This document shows positions 11,601-23,009 of a stretch of 64,000 bases of DNA, one piece after another. A program made the translations under genes and the position numbers. The notes below the pieces were generated by a model. That model saw only the letters and a program-made list of their open reading frames with translations, did not search any database and was not told the DNA's origin. How positions within the stretch are numbered: the first letter of the stretch is position 1; each line of letters opens with the position of its first letter. The stretch is from Botryotinia globosa (lineage: Eukaryota > Ascomycota > Leotiomycetes > Helotiales > Sclerotiniaceae): the NCBI GenBank assembly GCA_014898425.1, contig RCSZ01000001.1:3224001-3288000 (forward strand). The letters are read 5' to 3'.

Positions 11601-12956
11601 TATAGCAGGCTCGATAGCTGAAACTGTATTCGGAGAATTAGCTTGTGCATGATTAAAAATATCGACGAAGGATATACGTACGATTTTCTAGAGCGATCCA
11701 GAAAACTTCCACACAGGGGCAATGAAAATTTGTATAGTAGGCTTGATAGCTGTGTATCATTTCACAATGTAGATATTGAAGAATAATATGGCATTCCTTG
11801 CGAATCCCGTCAATGGTCTGGATGCTGGACGATTGATCGACGTAATTCATAGGGAATGAGGTGCCGTTGAGAGGGTCTGTGACCATAGTGTTGAGGAGTA
11901 TTGTGTTGATGGAGTCATGAAGACTTGTATAGTAGGTTTGATAGTTGGAGTTGCTATTCCGAGTTGGTTGCTGGTGAAAGCAACCTTGGATCTGGAAATG
12001 AAGAAGAAACAAATGGTGGAGGGTCTGCGGGAAGAGGAAACTTTGATGGTAAGAATCTAATCTTTGTGTAAAAATTCATGAAGATATAATGTGAGCTTGA
12101 GTTCTGGTTTCTCTTCCCTTGTAATCTGTGCTTGTTAAGAGCATATTGTTCCTTATTCAACTTGCATGCATGTATGGCCAAAGCAAGGCTGGAGCTTGGC
12201 CTTCGGCTTAGAGAGACTTCTGAATCCCGAGATCAAGATTTTCAATTTAATATGATCGGATGAAGAGTCCTGTTAAAGCTTTTGTTAGGAGAAAGTGAAT
12301 TATGAGGCGATGTGTCCTTGTAATGGTGAAATAATAGACATCCAAATTTATACCTGGTGTTTTGGTGTTCAACTTTACTTATGCTTGTTCAAATACTTAT
12401 GTAGCTGCTCCCTCCAATGTGAATGCTTTAAGAAGGTCTCTCATATAATAGATCCTATATATTGACAATAAATTATCAGGAAATTTGCCTATAAACTTCT
12501 TTGATTTTTGGATACTTTTGATCAACATGATTAGAAAACAAGAATCCTAACATACTCTGTCTAACATCAAATACTCACGTCAAAGCAATAATTCAGACAA
12601 CAGAGCTTAGAAGTTGATGCCAGTGATATGTGTCGTCTAGGCCCCTCGTCACTCCAAGGCAGTCATGTCATTGAGTTAGCTCTATGAAATTTTGTTCTTA
12701 TACAGTGATCCAGAATTTATCTACAAACTTAAGCTTCATAGACAGCTACGACGAGATGAGATTAATCATAAATAGTACAGAACAGATATACCCAAGAACA
12801 GAGGGAGTCAAGTCAAGATGCAGAAATAATATGTTTAACATAAATCTCCCTTCCACAAATATATCTTAGAAGTGGGGCAATATCCATGACAGAAGTAATC
12901 AAGGGGTATATAGATCCAGAAAATCAACAATCTCTCAATAGTAGGCTTGATAGCTG
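11601..12956 (+). repeat. Four dispersed copies of a 20-bp motif (TATAGTAGGCTTGATAGCTG)
   Basis: Copies lie at 11601-11620 (TATAGCAGGCTCGATAGCTG), 11733-11752 (exact), 11928-11947 (TATAGTAGGTTTGATAGTTG) and 12937-12956 (AATAGTAGGCTTGATAGCTG), all in the same orientation and irregularly spaced (132, 195 and 1009 bp). Copies 2 and 3 also share upstream sequence ending TTG. The differences are mainly C/T transitions. Confidence 0.8.
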
Positions 12957-14256
12957 GTTAACTCGAACTATCACACCTACTATATTGTTTTTGATCATCT
13001 TGATTTTTCGATTGGGTTTGCATTATTTTTGAATCCCTGGGGAGATACGATCTACCGAAGCTTGACATTAGATTTTGTGTATTTGTGTGATTGTTGTTGC
13101 ATCTATTCTGGGTAAAGGGGAACGAGCTTGCTGCTGTTTTGCTGCATAAAACTGTGTTTTCACTATGCTAGACGGAATCACTTTGTTAGTAAGATTCACC
13201 GCAGAGAATACCCAGCTGAGTTAAAAGGTATAGAGATGAATGGTTTCTAGATTGTCAACTTCGAGTGCCAAATGTAGGATAATGCTCTGCTCAAAGACTT
13301 CAATATTCCAAGAAACTTAGCACAACATCATGAGATGCATGCTATCTTCTAGGAATGATTTTCAGTCTAATAAACTTTCGCTAGAGGTTACCTACATTTA
13401 TCATTCTTTACGTTTCACAAGTACTCGCTATCTTTCATTCTCTTGAATACTTATTAGAGGCGCCTATAGCAGATATGCTGGGTGAAAATTCTTATATTTG
13501 CTATGATTAATGGATAAGATTCTTTCAGAAAAATCTGGGGTTTAACGTTAGGTGAGGCTAACCTCGATGCGTTTTCAAATCGCTCATCTAACCAACATTT
13601 AATCCTACCCTTAAAAAAGATCCACGTCCGTTTTGAACTTCTTTCACAGCTTTACTGAGCATACCACTTAGTTGCGTAGTCGATGGTGATTTGTCCGCAA
13701 CAAAACCTTAAGGGAGCTCAAGTTATCCCCGTTGCCGTTACAGATTCTAATAACGTCAAGTGGAAGATCGAAAGATATATGCACATCTATTACAGAAGCG
13801 GGCTATTTCTACTCTGAAGGCTGATGATTGATACAGAGGTATCGAACCAAACACTCTCTGTGCAGCTCGTAGTGAGAACGTAAAAAGGGGCACTAAAGTG
13901 TCTCATCCTTCCGCGGTCAGTGGCCTATCGCTTATAGGTTGAATAAATAAAGTACTCGTTGATAATTTTCGGGTTCACCTTTATCTTGAATCTTACATCT
14001 TGGGTCTTACTCATGAATCTAGCCAATGGGAAAAAATGTTCGTCTGTTTCCTAGACAATATATAATATTGGATAATCATTACTTTTGTATTATTGTCACA
14101 GTACTTCATGACTTTGAGTTCCATTTGTTCTGCTTACGAAGCATGATTGGCATGATTTTGATCAGGCTATTTGATCATGTGAGAGGTATCCCTTGACTGA
14201 AAATCATTGAAAATATTCCCAAGACAATAGATACCTTCCACTATCATACCCATGCC

Positions 14257-15081
14257 TTAGAAATAGAATGGAGGAAGATTAAATGCACATCTCAGCTCGT
14301 TAAAATCTGCGCAATGATTGTGATAACTAGCAGCTGGCCGTCTGACTTGGTCCCCTATCCACTCTGTCCTCTCCTCCATAGTCATATGTTCAAGAGCCTC
14401 CACCCATATAATATCATTGGTCCTACACTTCCAAGACGTGCCTTTCCTTTTTTTCACAGCTGACAAAGGCATGCCGAGGTAGTTATAGTCATAAGCATGT
14501 AGGAGGGCCCGATCTCTCTTATCTAATCTCGCGTACACAACTTCCCACCACCATGGATTCCACTTGTCCCTTCTGACTCTACGAAAGCCCACGAAGACTC
14601 CTAGTAATATTCCTGTGAAGTTTTCATTCTGATGAGGGCCCACCACGTTTCGTGTTCCCGGGAACCGATACTTGGCGCCTGGAGATCTGTGTGTGGGGAT
14701 AAACCAACCTTGATGTTGCGGATTCAACCCTATGTTGTATGCAGGAAAAGGACCGTTGGTTTGACGGACTTGCTTTCCAACACCCCAATCTATTGCATCA
14801 GAATAAACGGTATTGTTATTGTCTTCCTGAAAGGATGGTAGAATATTAGGCTTTTGCTTCACTGCGTCAACATAGTCTTGCCACTTCTGTGGGTATGGAT
14901 AAAAGTCGAAATGTCCCACTTCCGTTCGTGGTTCACGACCTTCTCTTTGCCATTGTTTAGACATCCACATCCATTGGGGGTTTGCGTTAGCTCTATGATC
15001 CCACTGAGGGCCCCAGATAGCCATGCGTACAAGACCTAGCTGTTTTTTCTTCTCTTCGTAGGGTTTCATTAGGTTTGCCAT
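14257..15081 (-). CDS. Hypothetical Trp-rich protein, single exon
   Basis: An intronless 274-residue ORF starting at 15081 and ending at 14257. I do not recognise a family. It is rich in aromatic residues, with about 15 Trp (for example WGPQWDH, PQWMWMSKQWQ, KWNPWWWEVV), and in Arg/Lys and Pro. It has no signal peptide and no transmembrane helix. The distribution of Trp across the whole length suggests a folded globular protein rather than a chance ORF. It sits alone between a 4.5-kb gene-poor region and an AT-rich block, which fits a lineage-specific or horizontally acquired gene. No function can be given. Confidence 0.6.
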   Translation of the reverse strand: MANLMKPYEEKKKQLGLVRMAIWGPQWDHRANANPQWMWMSKQWQREGREPRTEVGHFDFYPYPQKWQDYVDAVKQKPNILPSFQEDNNNTVYSDAIDWGVGKQVRQTNGPFPAYNIGLNPQHQGWFIPTHRSPGAKYRFPGTRNVVGPHQNENFTGILLGVFVGFRRVRRDKWNPWWWEVVYARLDKRDRALLHAYDYNYLGMPLSAVKKRKGTSWKCRTNDIIWVEALEHMTMEERTEWIGDQVRRPAASYHNHCADFNELRCAFNLPPFYF

Positions 15082-15659
15082 CTTGAGCGATGGGATTCCA
15101 GTTTTGATCGAGTTGCAGAATTTTCCAGCTCACAGTTCGCTCATGGGTAGTGATTCTACAAAGATGCTCCTGAGAACAAAGCACCTTGCGATCGATTATG
15201 AACGAATTTTGAGAGGAGATTGTACGCTTTGGGAATCGCTCAACTTTAAGCGATTCTGAGAAAAGATGTACTATCATGGCATATAATTTAGCAATAAAAG
15301 TGAGGATATCAGAAAAGTGAAGGATAAATGATGTTGAAAGCATTGGTGAAAGAGATGACTGAATGTAAATGAAAACTAGACATGCAAGCGAACTTGTATC
15401 AAGAGGATGAGTGCACTTGCGAAGTAATCTTAAACATCTAAATCTTAAACATCTAGATTTGTGTTAGCACTGCTGTATTCTCTAACCTCACTATGTCATG
15501 TAGGCTGTCGCGATGTGTTCACATCAAATGTGGTTTGGTTTGGGCTAACTGGTGAACCGGTGAACGGAGTGACTTGCTTATGTAATCATTAACCTTATTG
15601 TCTCTAACTGCCGTCTTGGGTGTTTCGGTACCCATCAATAATGTGAGTACGAATGACCT
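15082..15659. other. Intergenic region upstream of the Trp-rich ORF
   Basis: Presumed promoter of the minus-strand Trp-rich ORF; nothing else is recognisable. A short direct duplication, 'aatcttaaacatctaa / aatcttaaacatctag', lies at about 15427-15456. Confidence 0.4.
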
Positions 15660-16350
15660 GGTTACATCAGAGTATAGCGACCTATTAAAACAAATTTGAA
15701 CACATCATATATATTATCCTTGTTTCCTGTATAATCTTTTTATTCAATACTTAAAGATTCATGTGTGAAATTATTTTTTAACTCAATATATAAAATCCTT
15801 CATTTTAAATATTTAAATCTATTTCAATTTAATTTAAATATTTATATAAATTTTATATGTAGAAACTAAATACAAATTTTATCTATAATTCCTTAATAAT
15901 AATAAAAATGTATTACTAATACTCTCCTAATTATCTAATATTTTCCTAAATATTTTGAGATTTATATTATAACTTATTCTATTGAAGATTTATTAAATAC
16001 TCAATTTAATAAAATTAAAACTAAATTAAAATATTTAAGCTATATAAAAATATAAATTCAAAATTTAAATTATACCGCTATACCCTATAATTAATAGAAC
16101 TATTAGATAAATGTTTATAAAAATTATTATATAACAAAAATAAATTTCTTTTATAATACTTTCTTTTAAAAGATTTATTAAAATATGATACAAATCATTT
16201 TTAAAATACTTTTTAATTATAAAAATAGAAATTTCTAATTTTTAAAATATTCATTATATTATAAAATAATAATAATAATACACATTAAATATTTGAAATT
16301 ATTTTAAATAGTTTGAATAATAAGTTTTTAGATATTGAATTAAAAGATTA
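15660..16350. repeat. Extreme AT-rich block, probable RIP-degraded repeat
   Basis: From about 15740 to 16320 the sequence is almost only A and T, dense in TpA and poor in CpA and CpG, with abrupt edges against normal sequence. That is what strong repeat-induced point mutation leaves. No open frame or terminal repeat is recognisable, so the original element cannot be named. Confidence 0.65.
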
Positions 16351-16580
16351 TACAAAAGATAAGAATGTTATGAGCAACGTGTCCGAAGTTGATTCAACGG
16401 TCCACCATGCGGAGCTATGCGGAAGTAATATTGGTCATTCTGCATGCTATCGTCACTCTACAAGGTTTTCCCATTTACGAGTATCTCTGACTAAGTATTG
16501 CTTTTCGTTCCCTCCTTCTCTTTCATATCTCATTCCCCTCGTTGTGATTTATATCGCGGACATCAAGACTCAAGGTCGAA

Positions 16581-17586
16581 ATGTCGTATCCACCCGTTCC
16601 TCTTCCAAATGGTAAATCTCATCATTCAGTGTCGTATCCTTATCTAACAAGAAGTAGGCCAAAACTTTACAGCCACTCTGCACAACAGTACATACCCCGC
16701 AATCGACTCCGCGACCAAGTCCGATCATAGCAAACACATAGTTTTCATAACAGGTGCTTCGAAAGGTGTCGGCAGAGCCACGGCTATATCATTCGCGAAA
16801 GCTGGAGCTGAAGGGATTGCAATCGGTGCAAGATCGGATCTCTCCTCACTCGAGACAGAAATTCAAGAGGCAGCAAAGGCGGCAGGAAAGACCTCACCAA
16901 AAGTTTTGTTGATTAAGCTTGACTTACTCAATCACCAGAGTGTCAAAGACGCAGTTCAAGAGGTTGAGAAGACTTTCGGAAGATTGGATATTTTGATCAA
17001 TAATGCGGGATATCTAGCCGCTAGTCAATCAATAGTTGACTCGGACCATGATGACTGGTGGCAGACATTTGAAGTCAACATACGTGGGGTATATTGGATG
17101 ACTCGTGGGTTCCTTCCTCTGATGCTAAAGGATGGACTCAAGACAATTATCAATGTCGCCAGTACTGGAGCAAATTCATTGCGACCTGGAGCTAGCGGAT
17201 ACCAAACCTCGAAGTTTGCATTGTTGAGATTGACAGAATTCACAATGACAGAGTATGCAGAGCAAGGATTACTGGCATATTGCGTACATCCTGGTGCCCT
17301 TAATACAGATATGGGTAAGAAACTGCCGGCATATCTTCACAAAGGTATATTGTATTTCCATAGCTAATAAAGTGCTCAATAATCGAAGGTTGCTTGCTAA
17401 TTTCTGAAAACAGTCTTGAAAGATGATCCGGAAGTTGCGGGTGATTCGATGTGCTTTTTATCTCAAGAGAGAAGAGAATGGTTAGCTGGCAGGTATATAA
17501 GTTGCACCTGGGATATTCCAGAGTTTCTGAGCAAAGAACAAGATATCGTGGAACACGACAAGTTGAAGGAGAGAATGTTATTCTAG
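16581..17586 (+). CDS. Short-chain dehydrogenase/reductase (classical SDR)
   Basis: Three exons, 16581-16611, 16658-17344 and 17414-17586; 296 residues. The Rossmann NAD(P)-binding motif TGASKGVG is at 42-49 after a hydrophobic strand (HIVFI). NNAG follows DILI, the catalytic Ser lies in VASTGAN, and the catalytic YxxxK is YQTSK in GASGYQTSKFALLRL. The segment after it, VHPGALNTDM, also fits the family. The small first exon (MSYPPVPLPNG) was placed by splice sites and by the reading NGQNFTATLHN. It is a typical fungal SDR of unknown substrate. A second SDR follows about 0.8 kb downstream on the same strand, but the two are not close paralogues (different motifs and N-termini). Confidence 0.9.
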
Positions 17587-18359
17587 ACAAACCACCTATG
17601 TAGTGACACACTCTTGGCATTGGCTAAAGTATCAATGCCTCGGCAACTCGAGCTATTTTACTAGAATTATTGCTTGAAATCTGCCAATGAAAGCACGGAA
17701 TCTTACTATGCACTTAACAAGTAGGGAAGGTATTCCGATATCAATTGTTTGTCAATCCCTTGCGTGAGCTCACAATGTTTGTTCCCGGATTACTTAATCC
17801 AGCGTTCCGGCTAAGAATGCGGAGAAAGACTAATAAAAGGGGGACCGTGGGGGGAAGCACATTTACCCCAAGTTCTGGACGTCTAAAATAGGCCACTAAC
17901 GTCTTGTGCCCCTCCTGTGACTCTGTTATTTGGAGTTCCGGTGTTCTAGATGATTTGATGAGTTTGTTGTCATTAATTACCCCGCTTCGGATTAGAAGCA
18001 TTGGCTCATGAAGCGTCAACCCACAAAGAACCTACCATGATTGTACTACTGCTGCAAAGTCAAGTGGCTTCGTTGTGGCCTTTTCCCCGCGGAGGTGATG
18101 TTGATCGCTAGATTCCCCAGCCATTGATGGACCCGAAATGCTTGGTGGTTCACTAAATGGGCATTAGCTCGTACACTTGTTCAAAAGGCGCTGTTCAAGA
18201 CAGGCTTTACATACAGTTCTGTCTTCAATTAATGTTGCTTCTTCTCAATTGCGTATCATTGAGCTTCTAATTTTCTAGGCTGTGCAGCTGAATCACATAA
18301 CATACAGTCACACGGCCTTCTATTCTCAACTGTCAATCAAAACCGAAGCTGCTGGAGTC
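17587..18359. other. Intergenic region between the two SDR genes
   Basis: 3' UTR of the first SDR gene and promoter of the second. The minus ORF 17741-18019 shows no recognisable protein. I see nothing else. Confidence 0.4.
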
Positions 18360-19530
18360 ATGTCTACCCTTAGAAATGCTTCACGTATCTCAATCAGATA
18401 TCTCCGTTCCCATCCTCGTCCTCTCACTCGTCCCTTCTCTGTCCTCCCACATCTCTCAAGTCCGCCATCCCAAACACGTCAACCACCTTCTGCGCTAGAC
18501 GCCGAAAGCGCAGCACTACAAAGTGGTCAACCCTCAACATATCTAGGGACCAAAAAACGTCTACCCGAATTCAATTTGGTCGATAAAGTGGTGTGTGTTT
18601 CCGGGGCTGGCAGAGGATTAGGATTGGTACAGGCGGAAGCTTTATTAGAGGCCGGTGCTAAAGGTGTGTAATTTCGATTACAATTCGAGAACAAATCTAG
18701 ATTCAGTAATTCCTTCTGACGAAATATTATAGTATACGCCCTTGACCGTCTCGAGAGCCCCTCTCCTGATTTCGATCGCATTGCACAGCGCGCGAAGGAA
18801 GAACTCGGCACATCGCTTTCATATCGCCGCATCGACGTACGAGACGTCGAGGGTCTGAATTCTATAATTGAGGAGATATCTCAGAAAGAAGGACGAATCG
18901 ATGGCTTGATAGCAGCAGCTGGAATCCAACAAGAAACTCCAGCTCTGGAATACTCGGCTAAGGATGTCGATCTTATGATGAGTGTCAATGTAACCGGTGT
19001 TTTTATGACAGCACAGGCGGTGGCAAAGCAAATGGTGAAATTTGGTAACGGAGGAAGTATAGTGCTTATTGCCAGTATGAGTGGAACTGTAGCCAATCGA
19101 GTTTGTCTTTCCCTTTCTCCCTTCGACTTGAGGTCCCTACTAACTAGTGATCTTCAGGGTCTTATATGCCCCGCTTACAACGCATCAAAGTCCGCAGTTC
19201 TACAACTTGCGCGAAATCTGGCTAGTGAATGGGGTGAACATGGTATTCGAGTCAACACGATTTCTCCAGGATATATAGTGACAGCTATGGTGGAGGAACT
19301 TTTCAAGAAATTCCCAGAGAGGAGGACGGACTGGCCAAAACAGAATATGTTGGGGAGATTGAGTGCCCCGGAAGAATACAGAGGGGCGGCGGTATTTTTG
19401 GTTAGCGATGCTAGTAGTTTCATGACAGGTACGTTACACTCGGGTGTTAAATCTATTTGGGAACAGATTACTGACCGGTTTTCTTACAGGCGCGGATTTG
19501 AGGATGGATGGCGGACATTCAAGTTGGTAA
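18360..19530 (+). CDS. SDR with mitochondrial-type presequence, arabinitol dehydrogenase / sorbose reductase-like
   Basis: Four exons, 18360-18663, 18733-19100, 19158-19428 and 19490-19530; 327 residues. Residues 1 to about 40 are Arg/Ser-rich without acidic residues (RNASRISIRYLRSHPRPLTR), as in a mitochondrial targeting peptide. Motifs: SGAGRGLG (cofactor), AAAG in place of NNAG, Ser of IASMSG, YNASK (catalytic Tyr/Lys), NTISPGYIVTAM, and the family ending GADLRMDGGHSSW, which is the usual C-terminus of NADP-dependent mannitol/sorbose/arabinitol reductases. The last exon codes only the end of this motif, and its correct reading confirms the splice model. The polyol substrate is inferred from family resemblance only. 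Confidence 0.88.
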
Positions 19531-20247
19531 ATATGTTCTTGAATTTGAAGACACTATGATTAGCACGCGGAGCAGGAAGTTTTGGATGAGCTTTCTAGCG
19601 TTATATCGATCTACAAATGATATATACATACATAGGCACCTGCAGTGCCAAATTCTCATTCCTAGTCAAAATAATCAAGCCATAAAATATTGATACTAGT
19701 AATTTTACTACATTCACCTAACAAAAAGAAAGAAAGAAGAAGTCTGTCAAGCTTGGAACTCCTAGAAGATTCCGAGACTTATGTTTTCTGCTATTTTTTG
19801 CTATTTTTTATTTTGCTGTTTTGCTATTTTTGGTCATAGGGCTTCTCAGCTGGTTGTAAGTCGAATTGCACTTCCTAACCACTGTACCAACTAATTACAA
19901 TGTTGTTGGACGTAAAATCAAGTATATACGACAGTCTTGGGGCGGTGTATGGAATGGGTGTATTGAAGAGAGATTCACTATTTGATTGAAAGCAGATTGA
20001 TGTGCAGCCAAGTTGGTTTAGAGCTCAGTTAGGTATGGGAAGATGGTATGTTTTGATGTACATGGGATGGTAAGTTATGGATATTATGATATGGATAGTA
20101 TTAACATGGCATGTATGTACTCTCTAAACTCCTGAGTTGCCGAGCCTGCCCTTTAGAAGTTTTTCTCAGCCATCTTTCAACGAACCTAGTATTTATCCAG
20201 GCATAGAAAGTCAATATACAAACAATCTGAATTCTCTCCACAGTCAC
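19531..20247. other. Intergenic region
   Basis: 3' flank of the second SDR gene. Contains a T-rich repeated GCTATTTTT run at about 19793-19830. No gene is seen. Confidence 0.4.
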
Positions 20248-21940
20248 TCAACTACTCAACTCCCCAATAATATAATCAACACACACACATCTCGGTTTCC
20301 ACAAATCCGTCTCGTCAATTCCCCATCCCGGTCTTCCGGGTCGATATCCACCAGGTCCATGCTCTCCTCTCCCAGGAGGCCGTTCATATCCGTCGCCAGG
20401 CCCAGGTCTATCTCCATATCGATTTCCAGGTGGTGGATGTCGAGTTGGTCCATTGCCTCTCCCTAACATCGGCCACATGGGAATATAACATTTTTCATCT
20501 GCTGCGCATTTATTTTCGCAGCGTGTCCATTCACTGGCCCAGCCGAGCCAGGCTTTTAGTTCTTATATACCGTGGATCCAGCGGAGAATTTCTTTTTGAT
20601 TTTGGGGGGCTAGAATGGATGGGTCTTTTGAGTCTGAGGATGGTTGGTTGAATGTGGTGTTCCAGATATCTTCGACGGAAAATCCAATGTCGATTAGGAT
20701 GTTGCAGATTCCGCCTTGGGTTTCTTCCACGGCCCATTTGAGGGAATTTTCTTCGGGTGATAGATAGATACCCAGGGAAGGGGAATGAAGCCGGGTGTGG
20801 TGGTAGTGACAGCGGGAATAAGTGGTTTGGAAGAGAGTGGAGTCTCGTTACCAGATTGAAGGGTCTTCTTTGGGCGACGGATATTCAAGGAAAGGGAGAA
20901 GTAATGAATGATTCTGGTCCCGAATGGATGACATCCACTTTCTTTCTGCTGTGTTATTGGATGGCGGAACTGAAGAATAACTTTTTAGGGTTTGTAGAAG
21001 TTGAGCTAGCGGTGAAGCGTAGGTTTGAACGATTCCGTTGGTCATCGTTGTCCAGTCAATACCGGTGCAGTTCGATGATTGACGGAGTAAATGCTTGAGA
21101 ACTCTGTCCGAATCCTCTTTCATTATTGCTGCTTCGTCTGTACTGATATCAGCTAAAGTATGGGATCTCCTCCTTCGCATCAAAGCGCTCAACGCAGTCA
21201 TTCTTGAATTCTCGTCCTCCAGATCAGCTTTCCAAAACCCTTCACTTGTTAAATTTAATATTTCACTTTCTACTATGCCTCGCGCCTTTGCTTGGCTCTC
21301 GAATTGGGAGAGTAGTAATTGAGGATTCCACATGTGAGCAGTTTGACTCTGTTTTCGCCAAGTCATGGTCCTTCTCCAGAAGAATCATAATGAGCAGCAG
21401 CGCTTGTGAACCAACCCCAGCCTTGACTTCGAAGGAATGGTACTCTCTCAGAATCATGTCTGAAGTTTGGTGACATAGCAGGATGGTTTTCCGTGGGATT
21501 TTTTGTATGTGTAGATTGCGGCGACCGAGTCGTTATAGTTGGTAGTGGAACGTGGGATGTGAGATCCGCTTCTTCCTTTTCATATACTTCTTCTAGTGTA
21601 TTTTGGAGAAGTAAAGGAGCTGTAACATTCAAATGCTCCACTAATCTTAATGTTTCGCTCTCGAAATCACACCAGATCATCTCAAATCCAGCATTCATTC
21701 TTACAAACCCTTCGACTCCCCACCTCTTCCGCCGAGACCTCTTTCGTGCACCCAGGAGCAGAGGCCTCTTGCCCTATCATACTCTTGTACTAATAAGCCT
21801 GGTCCAAAGTGTCCATTAGGATCTGGGCCAGTTACATTGCCGTAGATGTGCAGCATTTGTGTATCCATTCGACCTGTGCCCATAAGTGTGGCGGATTCCC
21901 AAAATGAAGGAAAGTCATACAAAAGACAGAAACATAACAT
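20248..21940 (-). pseudogene. Decayed gene for an uncharacterised Cys-containing protein (frameshifts plus nonsense codon)
   Basis: Protein-like sequence runs continuously on the minus strand from about 21940 to 20248 but changes frame at least four times, and no credible intron explains the changes. The segments in order are: 21940-21710 (contains YGNVTGPDPNGHFGPGLLVQ), 21760-21366 (MNAGFEMIWCDF...), 21366-20848 (WNPQLLLSQFESQAKARG...), 20888-20765 (VTTTTPGFIPLPWVSIY) and 20763-20563 (SPEENSLKWAVEETQGGICN...). After an in-frame TAA (20565-20563), the same frame goes on with ELKAWLGWASEWTRCENKC. The fourth shift lies in a TATCTATCTATC run, where loss of one 4-bp unit would cause it. The other shifts behave like single-base indels. 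I do not recognise the family; the C-terminal part holds several Cys and a Gly/Pro/Arg-rich tail. Sequencing error is possible, but other genes in the window are clean. Confidence 0.75.
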
Positions 21941-22279
21941 AATACAAACATCATTTCAAAATCGATGAATTGCCGCTATGAACTAACATAATGGAAAAGA
22001 AAGAAATTGAAGGTGCATTTTGAAGAATTCACTTGAAGATGTAGATATAATTCATGTCGCGTAAGCACTGTTGAAGCATTCGTTGCCGTCGAAGATAAGG
22101 AGCCTTACCGCCAATCATAACCTAAACCTTGCGATTCAGGCTTGAAGTTTAGGCTAGCTTCCCTAGAAACCATTGAAGCTCATCGGTGCATCATCAAGCT
22201 CCTTCGACTAGGTATTCATTTTCACCAATAACGTTGCCACCAACTTTTATCCCCTTGAACAATTTGACGTACTGGAAAT
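21941..22279. promoter_or_regulatory. Divergent intergenic region
   Basis: 339 bp between the decayed minus-strand gene and the plus-strand gene at 22280. It presumably held both promoters. No specific site is recognised. Confidence 0.4.
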
Positions 22280-23009
22280 ATGGGAGCTTCGCAATCTAAG
22301 AATCTTGCAAAGGCTTCTAAAGCAGCCTCTCTATTTGCTGCAAATACTGCACGCAAATACCCAACTCGAACTCCGCCGCCTTCATCTCCCCGCACAAATG
22401 TAGAACCAAGTCAACCAAGCTCTTCCCCAAAACTGGGACCAACTGTTCATCCAGAGGCAAGCTCCTCATCTACAAAGAATCAATGTTTGTTATCTTCTAT
22501 CAATGACTTTTGGCCCTTCAATTGAAAGTCTTGGACTAGGAAACCACCTGCTAATGCAATATTTTATAGCGATAAGTTTTGATGCATCCGATCCAGATAT
22601 TGGCCTCAATTCTCGCCTCCGTGAATTAGGTCCTGTTACACCTTCACCCACTCTCTCCAATTCATCTACTTTCAACCGAGCATCAGCGCAAGATCCCATC
22701 ACATCCGGCAACAATTTTATCCCTTCTGCTTCTACACCTTCGCAGTCGATATTTCCGACCGCAAACAATCCTGCAGTCACCCTTCTGGCGGCGAGATCTA
22801 GAATAGCAGAAGAAGCAGAGAGGGACTTCGAGAAAATCGGCAGGAAGGGATTCCAAGGAAGGAAATATCTAGACGTTGCGACTATTCGAACAGTACTGGT
22901 TTACAGGTCTCAGGGCATGCCTGGTTCCGAAATTGAGGAGAGATTAGAACTTAGACGCGGTATTGTAAAGAGTTTGGGAGGGAATGTAGTGAGCGTGGCA
23001 GGTGTATAA
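22280..23009 (+). CDS. Small protein with myristoylation-type N-terminus and C-terminal helix-turn-helix-like region
   Basis: Two exons, 22280-22484 and 22570-23009; 214 residues. The start MGASQSK is a strong N-myristoylation consensus (Gly2, Ser at 5), so membrane attachment is likely. Residues about 25-130 are Ser/Pro/Thr-rich and presumably disordered. The last 75 residues are conserved-looking and helical: AARSRIAEEAERDFEKIGRK, then GRKYLDVATIRTVLVYR and EIEERLELRRGIVKSLGG. That pattern (helix, R-x-[YF]-L-D-x-x-T-I-R, helix, L-x-x-G-x-V-x-x-L-G) resembles the small fungal proteins annotated as helix-turn-helix domain containing, whose role is not established. The gene follows a divergent arrangement with the decayed gene. 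Confidence 0.8.

Larger units (their letters stand above)
9672..14256. other. Large gene-poor region
   Basis: More than 4.5 kb without a supportable gene. Minus-strand ORFs at 9893-10195 and 10086-10376 have protein-like composition but match nothing I know. The region holds a perfect 15-bp hairpin at 11531-11572 and four copies of a 20-bp motif between 11601 and 12956 (separate entries). Confidence 0.45.

Noticed and set aside
11653..12012. Minus ORF of 119 codons with two related YYT segments, considered as a repeat protein
   Set aside because: The similarity is explained by the 20-bp DNA motif copies; no further repeat structure or domain.
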